From Helicobacter pylori NQ4053 (GTDB lineage: Bacteria; Campylobacterota; Campylobacteria; Campylobacterales; Helicobacteraceae): 64,000 bases of DNA. Of this stretch, positions 27,723 through 36,261 are shown in pieces. The notes beneath the pieces were generated by a model. It was not told the DNA's origin and made no database searches. It worked only from the letters and a program-made list of their open reading frames with translations. The stretch is from the NCBI RefSeq assembly GCF_000274605.1, contig NZ_AKNV01000002.1, positions 124,001-188,000 of the forward strand, written 5' to 3'. The stretch's first letter is position 1; every line of letters begins with the position of its first letter. A program made the translations under genes and the position numbers.

Positions 27723-28245
27723 CTATATTGAGCCAAGAGCGAAATACCTTATCAGCAAGCTTTCTAAAATTTGGGTTTTTTACATTTTTTTATCTTTTGT
27801 GGTGATAGGGGGGTTAGTGGGGTTTATGCACAACGCTATTAAAAGCACTCAAGACAACGCATCCAGTTTGACGATCCAAGAAAAGCTTTACCGCCATGAA
27901 ATCAGCCGCTTGCAGGTTAAGACTGATGAAACCTTAAAACTCATTAAAGAAGCCAAAAAGCGTTTGAATTATAACGATGATATACGAGATGTTTTGCAAG
28001 GGCTTTTAAATATTGTGCCGGATTCCATCACTATTAATAGCATTGAAATAGACCAGCAAAGCGTGGTGGTTAGTGGTAAAACCCCTTCTAAAGAAGCCTT
28101 TTATTTTTTGTTTCAAAACAAACTAAACCCCATGTTTGATTATTCTAGGGCGGAATTTTTCCCCTTAAGCGATGGGTGGTTTAATTTTGTCTCCACCAAC
28201 TTTTCTAATTCCTTACTGATAAAAAATCCGGAGTCTATTAAATGA
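27712..28245 (+). CDS. PilN-like inner-membrane protein
   Basis: The 177-residue protein has a short basic cytoplasmic head, one transmembrane helix (about residues 18-38, VFYIFLSFVVIGGLVGFM), a coiled coil (about 55-88), and a small periplasmic domain with GLLNIVPDSITINSIEID and SVVVSGKTPSKEAFYFL. This is the textbook PilN layout (helix, coil, then ferredoxin-like domain). ATG 27712 is preferred because GGAG lies 10 bases upstream; ATG 27703 would sit almost on the ribosome site. It overlaps the PilM-like gene and shares an ATGA with the next reading frame. Confidence 0.65.
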   Translation: MRFSYIEPRAKYLISKLSKIWVFYIFLSFVVIGGLVGFMHNAIKSTQDNASSLTIQEKLYRHEISRLQVKTDETLKLIKEAKKRLNYNDDIRDVLQGLLNIVPDSITINSIEIDQQSVVVSGKTPSKEAFYFLFQNKLNPMFDYSRAEFFPLSDGWFNFVSTNFSNSLLIKNPESIK

Positions 28246-28779
28246 AGCCATTGCATTTTTCACACCTGGACAGAGAACAATCAGGCGATGTAGGGTTTAT
28301 CATCAAAAACCTTATTTTTTAGGGGTTTTTCCTTATTGGGTTGGTTGAATACCGAGTATTTTCTATGGCCTAGCATGCTGGAATTAAAAAAAATCCTTTT
28401 AGAAGAAAATCGTAAAAAAAGCGTTTTAGAATACGCGCAAAGGCATTTTGAAACAGCTTTAACAAACTATCGTAATCAAAAAGAAACCAGCGAATCCTTA
28501 TTAAAGATTTTTAATGATGAAGAGTCCAGACGGATCTTAGAAAAGATTTTAAAAAAATGTTTTGATGCCTATAAAATCAAACCCTTGCTCTCTCAAAACC
28601 CCCTTCAAAAAACCCAATTTTTTATCATGGCCAGAGCGAGCGAATTAGAAAAAACCTATCTTTTTTTCACCCTAATCAACAAATATTTACCGAGCGCTCA
28701 AAGCCAATTGCCCTTAAAAATTTCTAAAGATGATGAAGGGCTGTTGGTGCAATTTAGCGTGAGTATTGATCTCCAATAG
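28242..28779 (+). CDS. PilO-like membrane protein, frame interrupted
   Basis: Two frames are needed to read this gene. The natural start is ATG 28242, overlapping the PilN-like stop as ATGA; that frame runs 26 codons and stops at TAG 28320, directly after a run of six T. The main body lies in the next frame, open from 28294 to 28779 and without a convincing start of its own (TTG 28336). Joining them by removing one base in the A5 or T6 tract gives 178 residues with a hydrophobic N-terminal helix, a coiled coil and a C-terminal domain, as in PilO. It is either a disrupted gene, a frameshifted product, or a sequencing error. Confidence 0.6.
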
Positions 28780-28794
28780 GATAGAGGTAGTTTA

Positions 28795-29193
28795 ATGCAA
28801 GATTTTGATTTCAGTTTTAATCCTAAGGCATGCGAGGGTTGTGGGGCAAAGTGTTGCGTGGGGGAAAGCGGGTATATTTTTTTAAATATCCAAGAAATGC
28901 AAAAAATTAGCGCTTTTTTAAAATTAGAACTAGAAGAATTCAGTCAAAAATATGTTAAAAAGGTGGGGTATAAGTTTTCTTTATTAGAAAAAGACGCTAA
29001 AGAGTTGGGTTTGGCGTGCGTGTTTTTGGATTTGGAGACGAAAAAATGCCAGATTTATAGCGTGCGCCCTAAACAATGCCAAACTTTTCCTTTTTGGGAG
29101 AGCGTGAAAACTTTCTCTAAAGAGCAAAAAAAGGCTTTTTGCCAAAGCTGTCCGGGCATTACACAAAAAACCAAAGAAACTAAAGTGCGCTAA
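28795..29193 (+). CDS. YkgJ-family cysteine-cluster protein
   Basis: The 132-residue protein has an N-terminal cluster CEGCGAKCCVGESG and later Cys residues in LACVF, KKCQIY, KQCQTFPFW and FCQSCPGI. This is the zinc/iron-chelating CxxCxxxCC family (YkgJ, sometimes annotated UPF0153). The role is unknown; members are thought to bind metal or an iron-sulfur cluster. The start is ATG 28795, 15 bases after the previous stop. It is the last gene before a new promoter. Confidence 0.85.
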   Translation: MQDFDFSFNPKACEGCGAKCCVGESGYIFLNIQEMQKISAFLKLELEEFSQKYVKKVGYKFSLLEKDAKELGLACVFLDLETKKCQIYSVRPKQCQTFPFWESVKTFSKEQKKAFCQSCPGITQKTKETKVR

Positions 29194-29206
29194 AATTCAC
29201 TATAGT
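29191..29206 (+). promoter_or_regulatory. promoter region of the TPR gene
   Basis: Two overlapping candidates for a -10 box, TAAAAT at 29191 and TATAGT at 29201, precede the ATG at 29230 by about 25-35 bases. Either would give a short leader with AAAAAGGAA as ribosome site. Confidence 0.4.
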
Positions 29207-29229
29207 GATACAAAAAAGGAAATAAAATA

Positions 29230-30525
29230 ATGAATATTCAAACAAAGAAAAGATTTTTAGCAAATATATTGCTTTTTAGTCTGTTTTCTTGCCTTAAGGC
29301 TGAAACCCTTTCAGAAGATCATCAAATCTTATTGAGTTCAGACGCTTTCCATAGAGGGGATTTTGCTGCTGCTCAAAAAGGCTATATGAATCTTTACAAG
29401 CAAACTAATAAAGTGGTGTATGCTAAAGAAGCGGCCATTTCAGCGGCGAGCTTAGGGGATATTAAAACCGCTATGCATTTAGCCATGCTCTATCAAAAAA
29501 TCACCAATAATCGTAACGATGTTTCTATCAATAAGATTTTAGTGGATGGCTATGCGCAAATGGGGCAGATTGATAAGGCGATTGAACTATTACACAAAAT
29601 CCGCAAAGAAGAAAAGACCATAGCCACAGACAATGTGTTAGGGACTTTGTATTTGACTCAAAAGCGTTTGGATAAGGCTTTCCCGTTGTTGAATAAGTTT
29701 TATAACCAAGTGCATGATGAAGACAGCCTAGAAAAACTCATTACGATTTATTTTTTGCAAAACCGCAAAAAAGAAGGCTTAGACTTGTTGCAATCCCATA
29801 TAGACAGGTATGGTTGCTCAGAGCAATTGTGTCAAAAAGCGCTCAACACCTTCACGCAATTTAACGAGCTTGATTTGGCTAAAACGACTTTCGCTCGTTT
29901 GTATGAAAAAAACCCTATTGTTCAAAACGCCCAATTTTACATAGGGGTATTAATCTTGTTAAAAGAGTTTGATAAGGCTCAGCAAATCGCAGAATTATTC
30001 CCCTTTGACAGGCGTTTGTTGCTAGACTTATACACCGCGCAAAAAAAATTTGATCAAGCTTCCAAACAGGCTTCTTTAATCTATCAAGAAAGAAAAGACC
30101 CTAAATTCTTAGGCTTAGAGGCGATTTATCATTATGAAAGCTTGAGCGCAAACAAAAAAAAGCTCACCAAAGAAGAGATGTTGCCTATCATTCAAAAATT
30201 AGAGCAAGCCACCAAAGAGCGCCAAGCATGGCTTGCTAAAACTAAAGATAAAGAAGATGTGCAAGACGCTTTCTTTTATAATTTCTTAGGGTATTCCTTA
30301 ATAGATTATGACATGGATATTAAAAGGGGCATGGATTTTGTGAGGAAAGCCTTAGCGTTGGATTCTGGATCAGTGCTTTATTTGGATTCTTTAGCATGGG
30401 GTTATTACAAATTAGGGAATTGTTTGGAGGCTAAAAAAATTTTTTCTAGCATCGCTAAAGAGTCTATCCAAGCCGAACCCGAATTAAAAGAGCACAATAA
30501 GATCATTCAAGAATGCAAGAAATAG
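29230..30525 (+). CDS. exported TPR-repeat protein
   Basis: The 431-residue protein has an N-terminal signal (about residues 1-24, LLFSLFSCLKAE) and then repeated helix pairs of TPR type. Examples are GDFAAAQKGYMNLYKQ, GQIDKAIELLHKI, FDKAQQIAELFPF and the C-terminal GMDFVRKALALDSGSVLYLD with LGNCLEAKKIFSSI. It is probably periplasmic; a lipobox-like FSC makes lipid anchoring possible but not convincing. Two cysteines (CSEQLC) could form a disulfide. It is likely an envelope assembly or scaffold protein. I see no nuclease or other catalytic motif. It overlaps the next gene by 13 bases. Confidence 0.75.
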   Translation: MNIQTKKRFLANILLFSLFSCLKAETLSEDHQILLSSDAFHRGDFAAAQKGYMNLYKQTNKVVYAKEAAISAASLGDIKTAMHLAMLYQKITNNRNDVSINKILVDGYAQMGQIDKAIELLHKIRKEEKTIATDNVLGTLYLTQKRLDKAFPLLNKFYNQVHDEDSLEKLITIYFLQNRKKEGLDLLQSHIDRYGCSEQLCQKALNTFTQFNELDLAKTTFARLYEKNPIVQNAQFYIGVLILLKEFDKAQQIAELFPFDRRLLLDLYTAQKKFDQASKQASLIYQERKDPKFLGLEAIYHYESLSANKKKLTKEEMLPIIQKLEQATKERQAWLAKTKDKEDVQDAFFYNFLGYSLIDYDMDIKRGMDFVRKALALDSGSVLYLDSLAWGYYKLGNCLEAKKIFSSIAKESIQAEPELKEHNKIIQECKK

Positions 30526-31070
30526 GGATTTTAGAAAATTTACAAAAAAGCTTAGCCTTAAAAGAGGGCATGCTTTCTTATGAAATGTTAGGTAAAAGCC
30601 TGTCGTATAACCCTTACTTGCCTAGAGTCATTTCTCAAACTAAAGATTGTGTTTTTGTAACCCCTGATGAGGTTTTAGAAAAGCTTTTGAAAGAAAACAC
30701 CCACACCGATTGCGTCATTGTCAATTTCAAAGGATTATACGAAATAGGCGCGCCAAGCGTGTTTGATTTAGAAGTTTTAGGGTTGTTGCGCCGTCATGCG
30801 AGTTCTTTGATTGTCCATCAGGATCTTTTTATCAGCCACTACCAGCTTTTAGAATCGCTTGTTCAAGGCTCTGATGGGGTCATTTTAGATGAAGAGCTTT
30901 TAAAAGAGGATTTAAAGGGCATGGTAGAATTTTCTTGGCGTTTGGGCTTGAGCGTGTTTGTAGAAACCCACAAGCCAGACTACACCCATTTAAAAGATTT
31001 AGGGGTTTTAGGCGTGCTAGAAAATAGCCCCCATTCTTATAATCAAAAAAAAATAGTCTTTTTAGATTGA
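30513..31070 (+). CDS. TrpC-like (indole-glycerol-phosphate synthase) degenerate protein
   Basis: The function is not known. The 185-residue product resembles part of a TrpC barrel: YEIGAPSVFDLEVLGLLRRH aligns with the region before beta-3, LIVHQDLFISHYQLLES with the LRKDFIIDPYQI strand, GSDGVILDEELL with GADAVLLI, and LGLSVFVETHK with LGLDALVEVH (the latter keeping the Glu). The catalytic Lys of KDF is replaced by Gln, and the N-terminal catalytic EIKRASPS segment is absent. At 185 residues it is much shorter than TrpC (about 260). It is likely a pseudoenzyme. It is translated from within the TPR gene end. Confidence 0.5.
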   Translation: MQEIGILENLQKSLALKEGMLSYEMLGKSLSYNPYLPRVISQTKDCVFVTPDEVLEKLLKENTHTDCVIVNFKGLYEIGAPSVFDLEVLGLLRRHASSLIVHQDLFISHYQLLESLVQGSDGVILDEELLKEDLKGMVEFSWRLGLSVFVETHKPDYTHLKDLGVLGVLENSPHSYNQKKIVFLD

Positions 31071-31126
31071 ATTTTAAGCTAATTTAGAGTAAAAATCGTA
31101 TTCAAACTTTTTAAAAGGAGTTAGTC

Positions 31127-31381
31127 ATGTCATTATTAGTGAATGATGAATGCATTGCATGCGATGCTTGCAGAGAAGAATGCCCTAGTGAGGCGATTGA
31201 AGAGGGCGATCCCATTTATAATATTGATCCAGATCGATGCACAGAGTGTTATGGGTATGATGATGATGAGCCTCGTTGCGTGAGCGTATGCCCTGTAGAT
31301 GCGATTTTACCGGATCCTAACAATGCAGAGAGCAAAGAGGAATTGAAATACAAATACGAAATCTTAAAAGAGCAAGACTAA
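31127..31381 (+). CDS. fdx: 2[4Fe-4S] ferredoxin (YfhL type)
   Basis: The 84-residue electron carrier has the first cluster ligands CIACDACREEC (CxxCxxCxxxC) followed by Pro, and the second CTECYGYDDDEPRCVSVCP, where an acidic loop separates the second and third Cys. The enlarged loop and C-terminal helix (LKYKYEILKEQD) define the Allochromatium/YfhL group of low-potential ferredoxins. The start is ATG with AAAAGGAG 6 bases upstream, a strong site. ppx follows 9 bases later. Confidence 0.93.
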   Translation: MSLLVNDECIACDACREECPSEAIEEGDPIYNIDPDRCTECYGYDDDEPRCVSVCPVDAILPDPNNAESKEELKYKYEILKEQD

Positions 31382-31390
31382 AGGCTAGCA

Positions 31391-32845
31391 ATGGCTAAAA
31401 TCACAACCGTGATTGACATAGGCTCTAATTCAGTGCGTTTGGCTGTCTTTAAAAAGACGAGCCAGTTTGGGTTTTACTTGCTTTTTGAGACCAAGTCTAA
31501 GGTTAGGATTTCAGAGGGCTGTTATGCGTTTAATGGAATCTTACAAGAAATCCCCATGCAAAGAGCCGTTAAAGCCTTGAGCGAATTTAAAGAAATCGCT
31601 CTCAAATACAAAAGCAAAAAAATCTTGTGCGTAGCGACCTCAGCGGTGCGCGATGCCCCTAATCGGTTAGAGTTTGTAGCGAGGGTGAAAAAGGCTTGCG
31701 GTTTGCAAATCAAAATCATTGACGGGCAAAAAGAAGCGTTCTATGGCGGGATCGCATGCGCGAATTTGTTGCATAAAAATTCAGGGATCACGATAGACAT
31801 TGGAGGGGGTAGCACCGAGTGCGCGTTGATTGAAAAAGGCAAGATTAAGGACTTAATCTCGCTTGATGTTGGGACGATTCGCATTAAAGAAATGTTTTTG
31901 GACAAAGACTTAGATGTCAAATTGGCTAAAGCCTTTATCCAAAAAGAGGTTTCTAAACTGCCCTTTAAGCACAAAAACGCCTTTGGGGTGGGGGGGACAA
32001 TCAGAGCCTTGAGTAAGGTGCTGATGAAACGCTTTTGTTACCCTATTGATTCTTTGCATGGCTATGAAATAGATGCACATAAAAATTTAGCGTTCATTGA
32101 AAAAATCGTCATGCTTAAAGAAGATCAATTACGGCTTTTAGGGGTGAATGAAGAGCGTTTGGATAGCATTAGGAGTGGGGCATTGATTTTATCAGTCGTG
32201 TTAGAGCATTTAAAAACTTCCTTGATGATTACTAGCGGGGTAGGGGTGAGAGAGGGCGTGTTTTTGAGCGATTTATTGCGCCACCATTACCATAAATTCC
32301 CCCCCAATATCAACCCCTCTCTCATCTCTCTAAAAGATCGCTTTTTACCCCATGAAAAGCACAGCCAAAAGGTCAAAAAAGAATGCGTGAAATTGTTTGA
32401 AGTTTTATCGCCTTTGCATAAAATAGATGAAAAATACCTTTTCCATTTAAAGATTGCGGGGGAATTGGCGAGCATGGGTAAGATTTTAAGCGTCTATTTA
32501 GCCCACAAGCACAGCGCGTATTTCATTTTAAACGCTTTGAGTTATGGCTTTAGCCACCAAGATAGGGCGATCATTTGCTTATTAGCGCAATTCAGCCATA
32601 AAAAAATCCCTAAAGACAACGCTATCGCCCACATGAGCGCGATGATGCCAAGCCTTTTGACCTTGCAATGGCTGAGTTTTATCCTTTCTTTAGCCGAAAA
32701 TTTGTGCCTAACAGACAGCCACCATTTAAAATACACGCTAGAAAAAAACAAGCTTGTGATCCATTCTAATGATGTGCTTTATTTGGCTAAAGAAATGCTC
32801 CCAAAACTCATTAAGCCCATTCCTTTGACGATAGAGTTTGCTTGA
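31391..32845 (+). CDS. gppA: Ppx/GppA phosphatase
   Basis: This cytoplasmic enzyme of the ASKHA fold hydrolyses polyphosphate and/or converts pppGpp to ppGpp. The 484 residues start with the phosphate loop TTVIDIGSNSVRLAVF, then VATSAVRDAPNR, DGQKEAFYGG and the second loop ITIDIGGGSTECALI. The C-terminal part (about 310-480) is helical and HD-like, as in full-length Ppx. Substrate preference cannot be read from the sequence. Its stop overlaps the TTG of rfaC. Confidence 0.93.
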   Translation: MAKITTVIDIGSNSVRLAVFKKTSQFGFYLLFETKSKVRISEGCYAFNGILQEIPMQRAVKALSEFKEIALKYKSKKILCVATSAVRDAPNRLEFVARVKKACGLQIKIIDGQKEAFYGGIACANLLHKNSGITIDIGGGSTECALIEKGKIKDLISLDVGTIRIKEMFLDKDLDVKLAKAFIQKEVSKLPFKHKNAFGVGGTIRALSKVLMKRFCYPIDSLHGYEIDAHKNLAFIEKIVMLKEDQLRLLGVNEERLDSIRSGALILSVVLEHLKTSLMITSGVGVREGVFLSDLLRHHYHKFPPNINPSLISLKDRFLPHEKHSQKVKKECVKLFEVLSPLHKIDEKYLFHLKIAGELASMGKILSVYLAHKHSAYFILNALSYGFSHQDRAIICLLAQFSHKKIPKDNAIAHMSAMMPSLLTLQWLSFILSLAENLCLTDSHHLKYTLEKNKLVIHSNDVLYLAKEMLPKLIKPIPLTIEFA

Positions 32846-33864
32846 AAATAGCGATTGTCAGGCTTTCAGCGCTTGGGGATATTATCGTGAGCGCGGTGTT
32901 TTTAGCGGCTATCAAAGAGCGTCTTCCTGATGCCCAAATAGAATGGTTCGTGGATGAAAGATTCAGCGCGATTTTAGAGCATTCCCCCTATATTGATAAA
33001 TTACACCCCATCGCTTTAAAAAGCACGCTTACAACCTTTAACCCTTTGAAGATTTTCAAACTTTTTAAATCTTTAAGGGCTTATGAATACGATATAATCA
33101 TTGACATGCAAGGCCTAGTCAAATCCGCTCTCATCACTCAAATGTTAAAAGCCCCTAAAAAAGTCGGCTTTGATTACGCTTCGGCTAGGGAGGGTTTAAG
33201 CGCGTTTTTTTACTCGCAAAAAGTTTCCATCGCTTATGATGAGCCTATTTTAAAGCGCAATTTCACGCTCCTATCCCATGCCCTAAACTTGCCCCAAAAA
33301 GAAATTTTAAAAGAAATTTCAGAGAGTTTAAGCTCTAGATTTAAAGTGTTTTCTTACCAAGATTCTCCAAAAATCAATGCGTTAAATTGGAATCAAAATA
33401 AACCAAAAATCCTTTTTGTTTTAGAAACTTCTAAAATCAATAAAACTTACCCCACAGAGCGTTTTAAAGAGCTGGCGTTAGCGTTAGAAAATTTTCAAAT
33501 TTGCTTGTTATGGCATGCTGATGAAAAGAAGGCCACTACGCTTTATCATTCTTTAAAAAACCAGTGCGATACATTATTGCTCCCTAAACTCACTTTAAAC
33601 GAAGTTAAGGCGTTGCTCTTTAAAATGGATGTGATTATTGGGGGCGATACGGGTATCACGCATTTAGCATGGGCGTTGCAAAAACCCAGCATCACCCTTT
33701 ATGGCAACACGCCTATGGAGCGTTTTAAATTAGAAAGCCCGATCAATGTTTCGCTCACCGGTAATTCAAACGCCAACTACCATAAAAAGGATTTTTCTAT
33801 CCAAAACATAGATCCTAAAAAAATTAAAGAATGCGTTTTAAACATTTTAAAGGAAAAAGAATGA
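32842..33864 (+). CDS. rfaC: LPS heptosyltransferase I RfaC/WaaC
   Basis: This GT9-family glycosyltransferase adds the first heptose to Kdo in the LPS inner core on the cytoplasmic face of the inner membrane. The 340-residue protein starts KIAIVRLSALGDIIVSAVFL, the GT9 nucleotide-sugar fold with the conserved Asp. The C-terminal GGDTGITHLAWALQKPSITLYGNTP, in overlapping pieces, is the ADP-heptose site. The start is TTG 32842 within the TTGA overlap with gppA. Its stop overlaps lpxL. Confidence 0.94.
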   Translation: MKIAIVRLSALGDIIVSAVFLAAIKERLPDAQIEWFVDERFSAILEHSPYIDKLHPIALKSTLTTFNPLKIFKLFKSLRAYEYDIIIDMQGLVKSALITQMLKAPKKVGFDYASAREGLSAFFYSQKVSIAYDEPILKRNFTLLSHALNLPQKEILKEISESLSSRFKVFSYQDSPKINALNWNQNKPKILFVLETSKINKTYPTERFKELALALENFQICLLWHADEKKATTLYHSLKNQCDTLLLPKLTLNEVKALLFKMDVIIGGDTGITHLAWALQKPSITLYGNTPMERFKLESPINVSLTGNSNANYHKKDFSIQNIDPKKIKECVLNILKEKE

Positions 33865-34847
33865 CTTATAAAGAACGACTCATACACGAAAAAATATTAA
33901 ACAAAGACGACAAGGGTTTTAAAACAGAACTGCGCATTTTGAGCATTTTTATCGTGGAATCTTTAGTGAATATTTTGGGGTTTATTTTGGCTAAAATGCC
34001 CCATTTTTGGTTTTTAAGGTGCATTAAAGCTGTGGCGTGGCTGATGAGAACCTTTGATAAACGCCGTTATTTTGACGCTAAAGCCAATTTGGATTTTGTG
34101 TTTGGGGATTCTAAAAGCGAAGAAGAGAAAAAAAGGATCATTAAAAAGGGTTATGAAAATTTTGCTTTCATTATTTTAGAAACCATTAGAGTGATCTTTA
34201 TCCCTAAAGATGAATACGACGCTCGTTTCACGCTCATCAATGAAGAAAATGTGTGGAAGTCTTTAAACAAGGAAGGCCAAGCGATCACTTTATGCATGCA
34301 TTTTGGCTATTGGGAAGCGGTAGGCACGACTTTAGCACAATATTATAAGGATTATGGTAGGGGGTGCTTGGGGCGTTTGACTAAATTCGCTCCCATCAAT
34401 CACATGATCATGAGTAGGCGAGAAGCGTTTGGGGTGCGTTTTGTCAATAAAGTGGGAGCGATGAAAGAACTCATTAAAATGTATAATCAAGGCAATGGCC
34501 TTGTGGGGATTTTAGTGGATCAAAATGTCGTGCCTAAAGATGGGGTGGTGGTGAAATTCTTTAATAAAGACGCTACGCACACCACGATCGCCTCTATTTT
34601 ATCGCGCCGCTACAATATAGACATCCAGCCGGTATTCATTGATTTTAATGACGATTATTCGCATTACACAGCGACTTATTACGAAAGTATCCGCTCTAAA
34701 ATCACTGACAACGCGCAAAACGATATTTTAGAATGCACGCAAGCCCAAGCGAGTTTGTGCGAAGAGGTGATTAGAAACCACCCGGAAAGTTATTTTTGGT
34801 TCCACAGGCGTTTTAAAAGCACCCACCCTGAAATTTATCAAAGATAG
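33861..34847 (+). CDS. lpxL: lipid A acyltransferase LpxL (HtrB family)
   Basis: The enzyme adds a late secondary acyl chain to Kdo-lipid A. The 328 residues have an N-terminal membrane helix (about 30-48), the catalytic HFGYWEAVG (H-x4-E type), LVGILVDQNVVPKDGV, and a C-terminal YFWFHRRFKSTHPE, all typical of LpxL/HtrB. The start is ATG 33861 (ATGA with rfaC), with AAAGGAAAAAG upstream; the longer frame from 33831 is not natural. The J99 orthologue was shown to transfer stearate, to my recollection. Convergent with tgt. Confidence 0.92.
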   Translation: MTYKERLIHEKILNKDDKGFKTELRILSIFIVESLVNILGFILAKMPHFWFLRCIKAVAWLMRTFDKRRYFDAKANLDFVFGDSKSEEEKKRIIKKGYENFAFIILETIRVIFIPKDEYDARFTLINEENVWKSLNKEGQAITLCMHFGYWEAVGTTLAQYYKDYGRGCLGRLTKFAPINHMIMSRREAFGVRFVNKVGAMKELIKMYNQGNGLVGILVDQNVVPKDGVVVKFFNKDATHTTIASILSRRYNIDIQPVFIDFNDDYSHYTATYYESIRSKITDNAQNDILECTQAQASLCEEVIRNHPESYFWFHRRFKSTHPEIYQR

Positions 34848-34872
34848 GGTTTTGAGTGGAATGATAAAAATT

Positions 34873-34896
34873 AAAAAATGCTAAAATGCATTTTTT
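34873..34896. terminator. bidirectional rho-independent terminator
   Basis: A perfect 9-base-pair stem AAAAAATGC/GCATTTTTT with the loop TAAAAT sits 25 bases after the lpxL stop. Because the stem foot is A6/T6, it can act on either strand, as expected between convergent genes. Confidence 0.75.
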
Positions 34897-34937
34897 AAAA
34901 ATAAATAGTAAAGAGCTTGATTTTAATCAAACGATAA

Positions 34938-35018
34938 TTTCTTAAGGCGGTATTCTTGGGTTAGGGGGATTTTAAGGGGGAGAATTATTTCAAAATACCC
35001 CCCTATCCCCTTAAGAAA
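34938..35018. repeat. long imperfect inverted repeat between lpxL and tgt
   Basis: Outer arms TTTCTTAAGG (34938-34947) and CCTTAAGAAA (35009-35018) are a perfect 10-base inverted repeat. Inside, GGTTAGGGGGATTTT (34959-34973) pairs with AAAATACCCCCCTATCC (34992-35008) apart from one mismatch and two bulged bases. The whole 81-base block can fold into one very stable hairpin with a 10-base bulge on the left arm. No T-run follows on the plus strand, so it is not an ordinary terminator. Confidence 0.7.
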
Positions 35019-35089
35019 ATGAGTTTTACTATAAAAATAAAGTTAAAAATCCCATTTTTTAAAAAGTTAAAAAGTTTTAGTTATACCAC

Positions 35090-36205
35090 TCAATGCGAAC
35101 AAGAGTGGTATTTTTCTAAAAATTCTTTTTTAAAATTCAAAAACCGCTTTTCTAAAATGGCATTTCTGGCGTTTTTAACCAGCTCTAAATAAAAATGCAA
35201 ATTGTGCAAGCTGGCTAAACGAGCGTAGATGAGTTCTTTAGCCCTAAAGAGATGGTGCAAATAGGCTTTAGAATAACGCTTGCAAGCATAACATGCACAA
35301 TTTTCTTCAATAGGGGTATTATCCAATTTATAGGGCGCGTTTTTGATAGAAATTTTGCCAGAATGCGTGAAAAGGGTGGCGTTTCTGGCGTTTCTGGTGG
35401 GCATCACGCAATCAAACATATCCACCCCCAAACTGATAGCGTCTAGGATATTTTCAGGCGTGCCTACGCCCATTAAGTAGCGAGGCTTGTCTTTGGGGAG
35501 CAAGGGGGCGGTGTGCGCGATCGTTTCTAGCATTTCATCTGTGCTTTCCCCCACCGCTAAACCGCCTATAGCATAACCATCAAAACCCCCATGCGTCAAT
35601 TCCACGCTAAGACTGCGCATTTTCAAATGCGTGCCGCCCTGGATAATGGCAAAAAGGTTGTTGTTGGGGCGGTTATTTTCTTTGTGGTATTCTAGGCTGA
35701 GATTCGCCCATTTAGCGCTTCTTTTGATGGATTCTTCAAGGCGCTTTAGTGGAGCGGGCAAGCCCACCAAATCGTCTAAAACCATCATAATATCGCTATT
35801 CAAAGAATATTGAATGTCTAAAACTTTAGCGGGCGTGAATAAATGCTTGCTCCCATCAATGTGGGATTTAAAAATAATCCCGTCTTCTTGCAATTTGACG
35901 TTATCGCTCAAACTAAAGGCTTGAAACCCTCCGCTATCGGTTAAAAAACTCCCATGAAATTGAGCGAAACGATGCAAGCCTCCTAATTGTTCAACCACTT
36001 TCTCGCCCGGTCGTAAATACATGTGATAAGTGTTGGCTAAAATGAGTTTAGCGCCTAAAATTTCTTGCATATCCATAGCGTCTAAAGATTTGATGCAGCC
36101 TTGCGTGCCTACGGGCATGAAAATGGGTGTCTCTACTTGAGAATGGGCTAAATTTAAAAGACCAGCTCGCGCGTGTTTGTCAGTCGCTTGGAGTTGAAAA
36201 TCCAT
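35090..36205 (-). CDS. tgt: queuine tRNA-ribosyltransferase Tgt
   Basis: Tgt swaps guanine 34 for the queuosine precursor preQ1 in tRNAs with GUN anticodons. The 371-residue barrel shows [23 protein letters not shown] with the catalytic Asp, [23 protein letters not shown] and [17 protein letters not shown] with the second Asp. The zinc site [17 protein letters not shown] (CxCxxC and His) lies near residue 300. The length is normal. It stands alone on the minus strand, divergent from the RCK-domain gene. Confidence 0.97.
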   Translation of the reverse strand: MDFQLQATDKHARAGLLNLAHSQVETPIFMPVGTQGCIKSLDAMDMQEILGAKLILANTYHMYLRPGEKVVEQLGGLHRFAQFHGSFLTDSGGFQAFSLSDNVKLQEDGIIFKSHIDGSKHLFTPAKVLDIQYSLNSDIMMVLDDLVGLPAPLKRLEESIKRSAKWANLSLEYHKENNRPNNNLFAIIQGGTHLKMRSLSVELTHGGFDGYAIGGLAVGESTDEMLETIAHTAPLLPKDKPRYLMGVGTPENILDAISLGVDMFDCVMPTRNARNATLFTHSGKISIKNAPYKLDNTPIEENCACYACKRYSKAYLHHLFRAKELIYARLASLHNLHFYLELVKNARNAILEKRFLNFKKEFLEKYHSCSH

Positions 36206-36226
36206 CGTTTAAACCTTAATCTTGGA

Positions 36227-36232
36227 TATAAT
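36227..36232 (+). promoter_or_regulatory. -10 box of the RCK-domain gene
   Basis: A perfect TATAAT precedes the TTG start at 36262 by 29 bases. It lies in the 56-base divergent region shared with tgt. No matching -35 box was seen. Confidence 0.55.
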
Positions 36233-36261
36233 GGCGTAATCATTTTTTAGGAAGTTTGGAA

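Noticed and set aside
35030..35089. Terminator for tgt from AAAGTTAAAAA repeats
   Set aside because: The two copies are direct, not inverted, so no stem forms.
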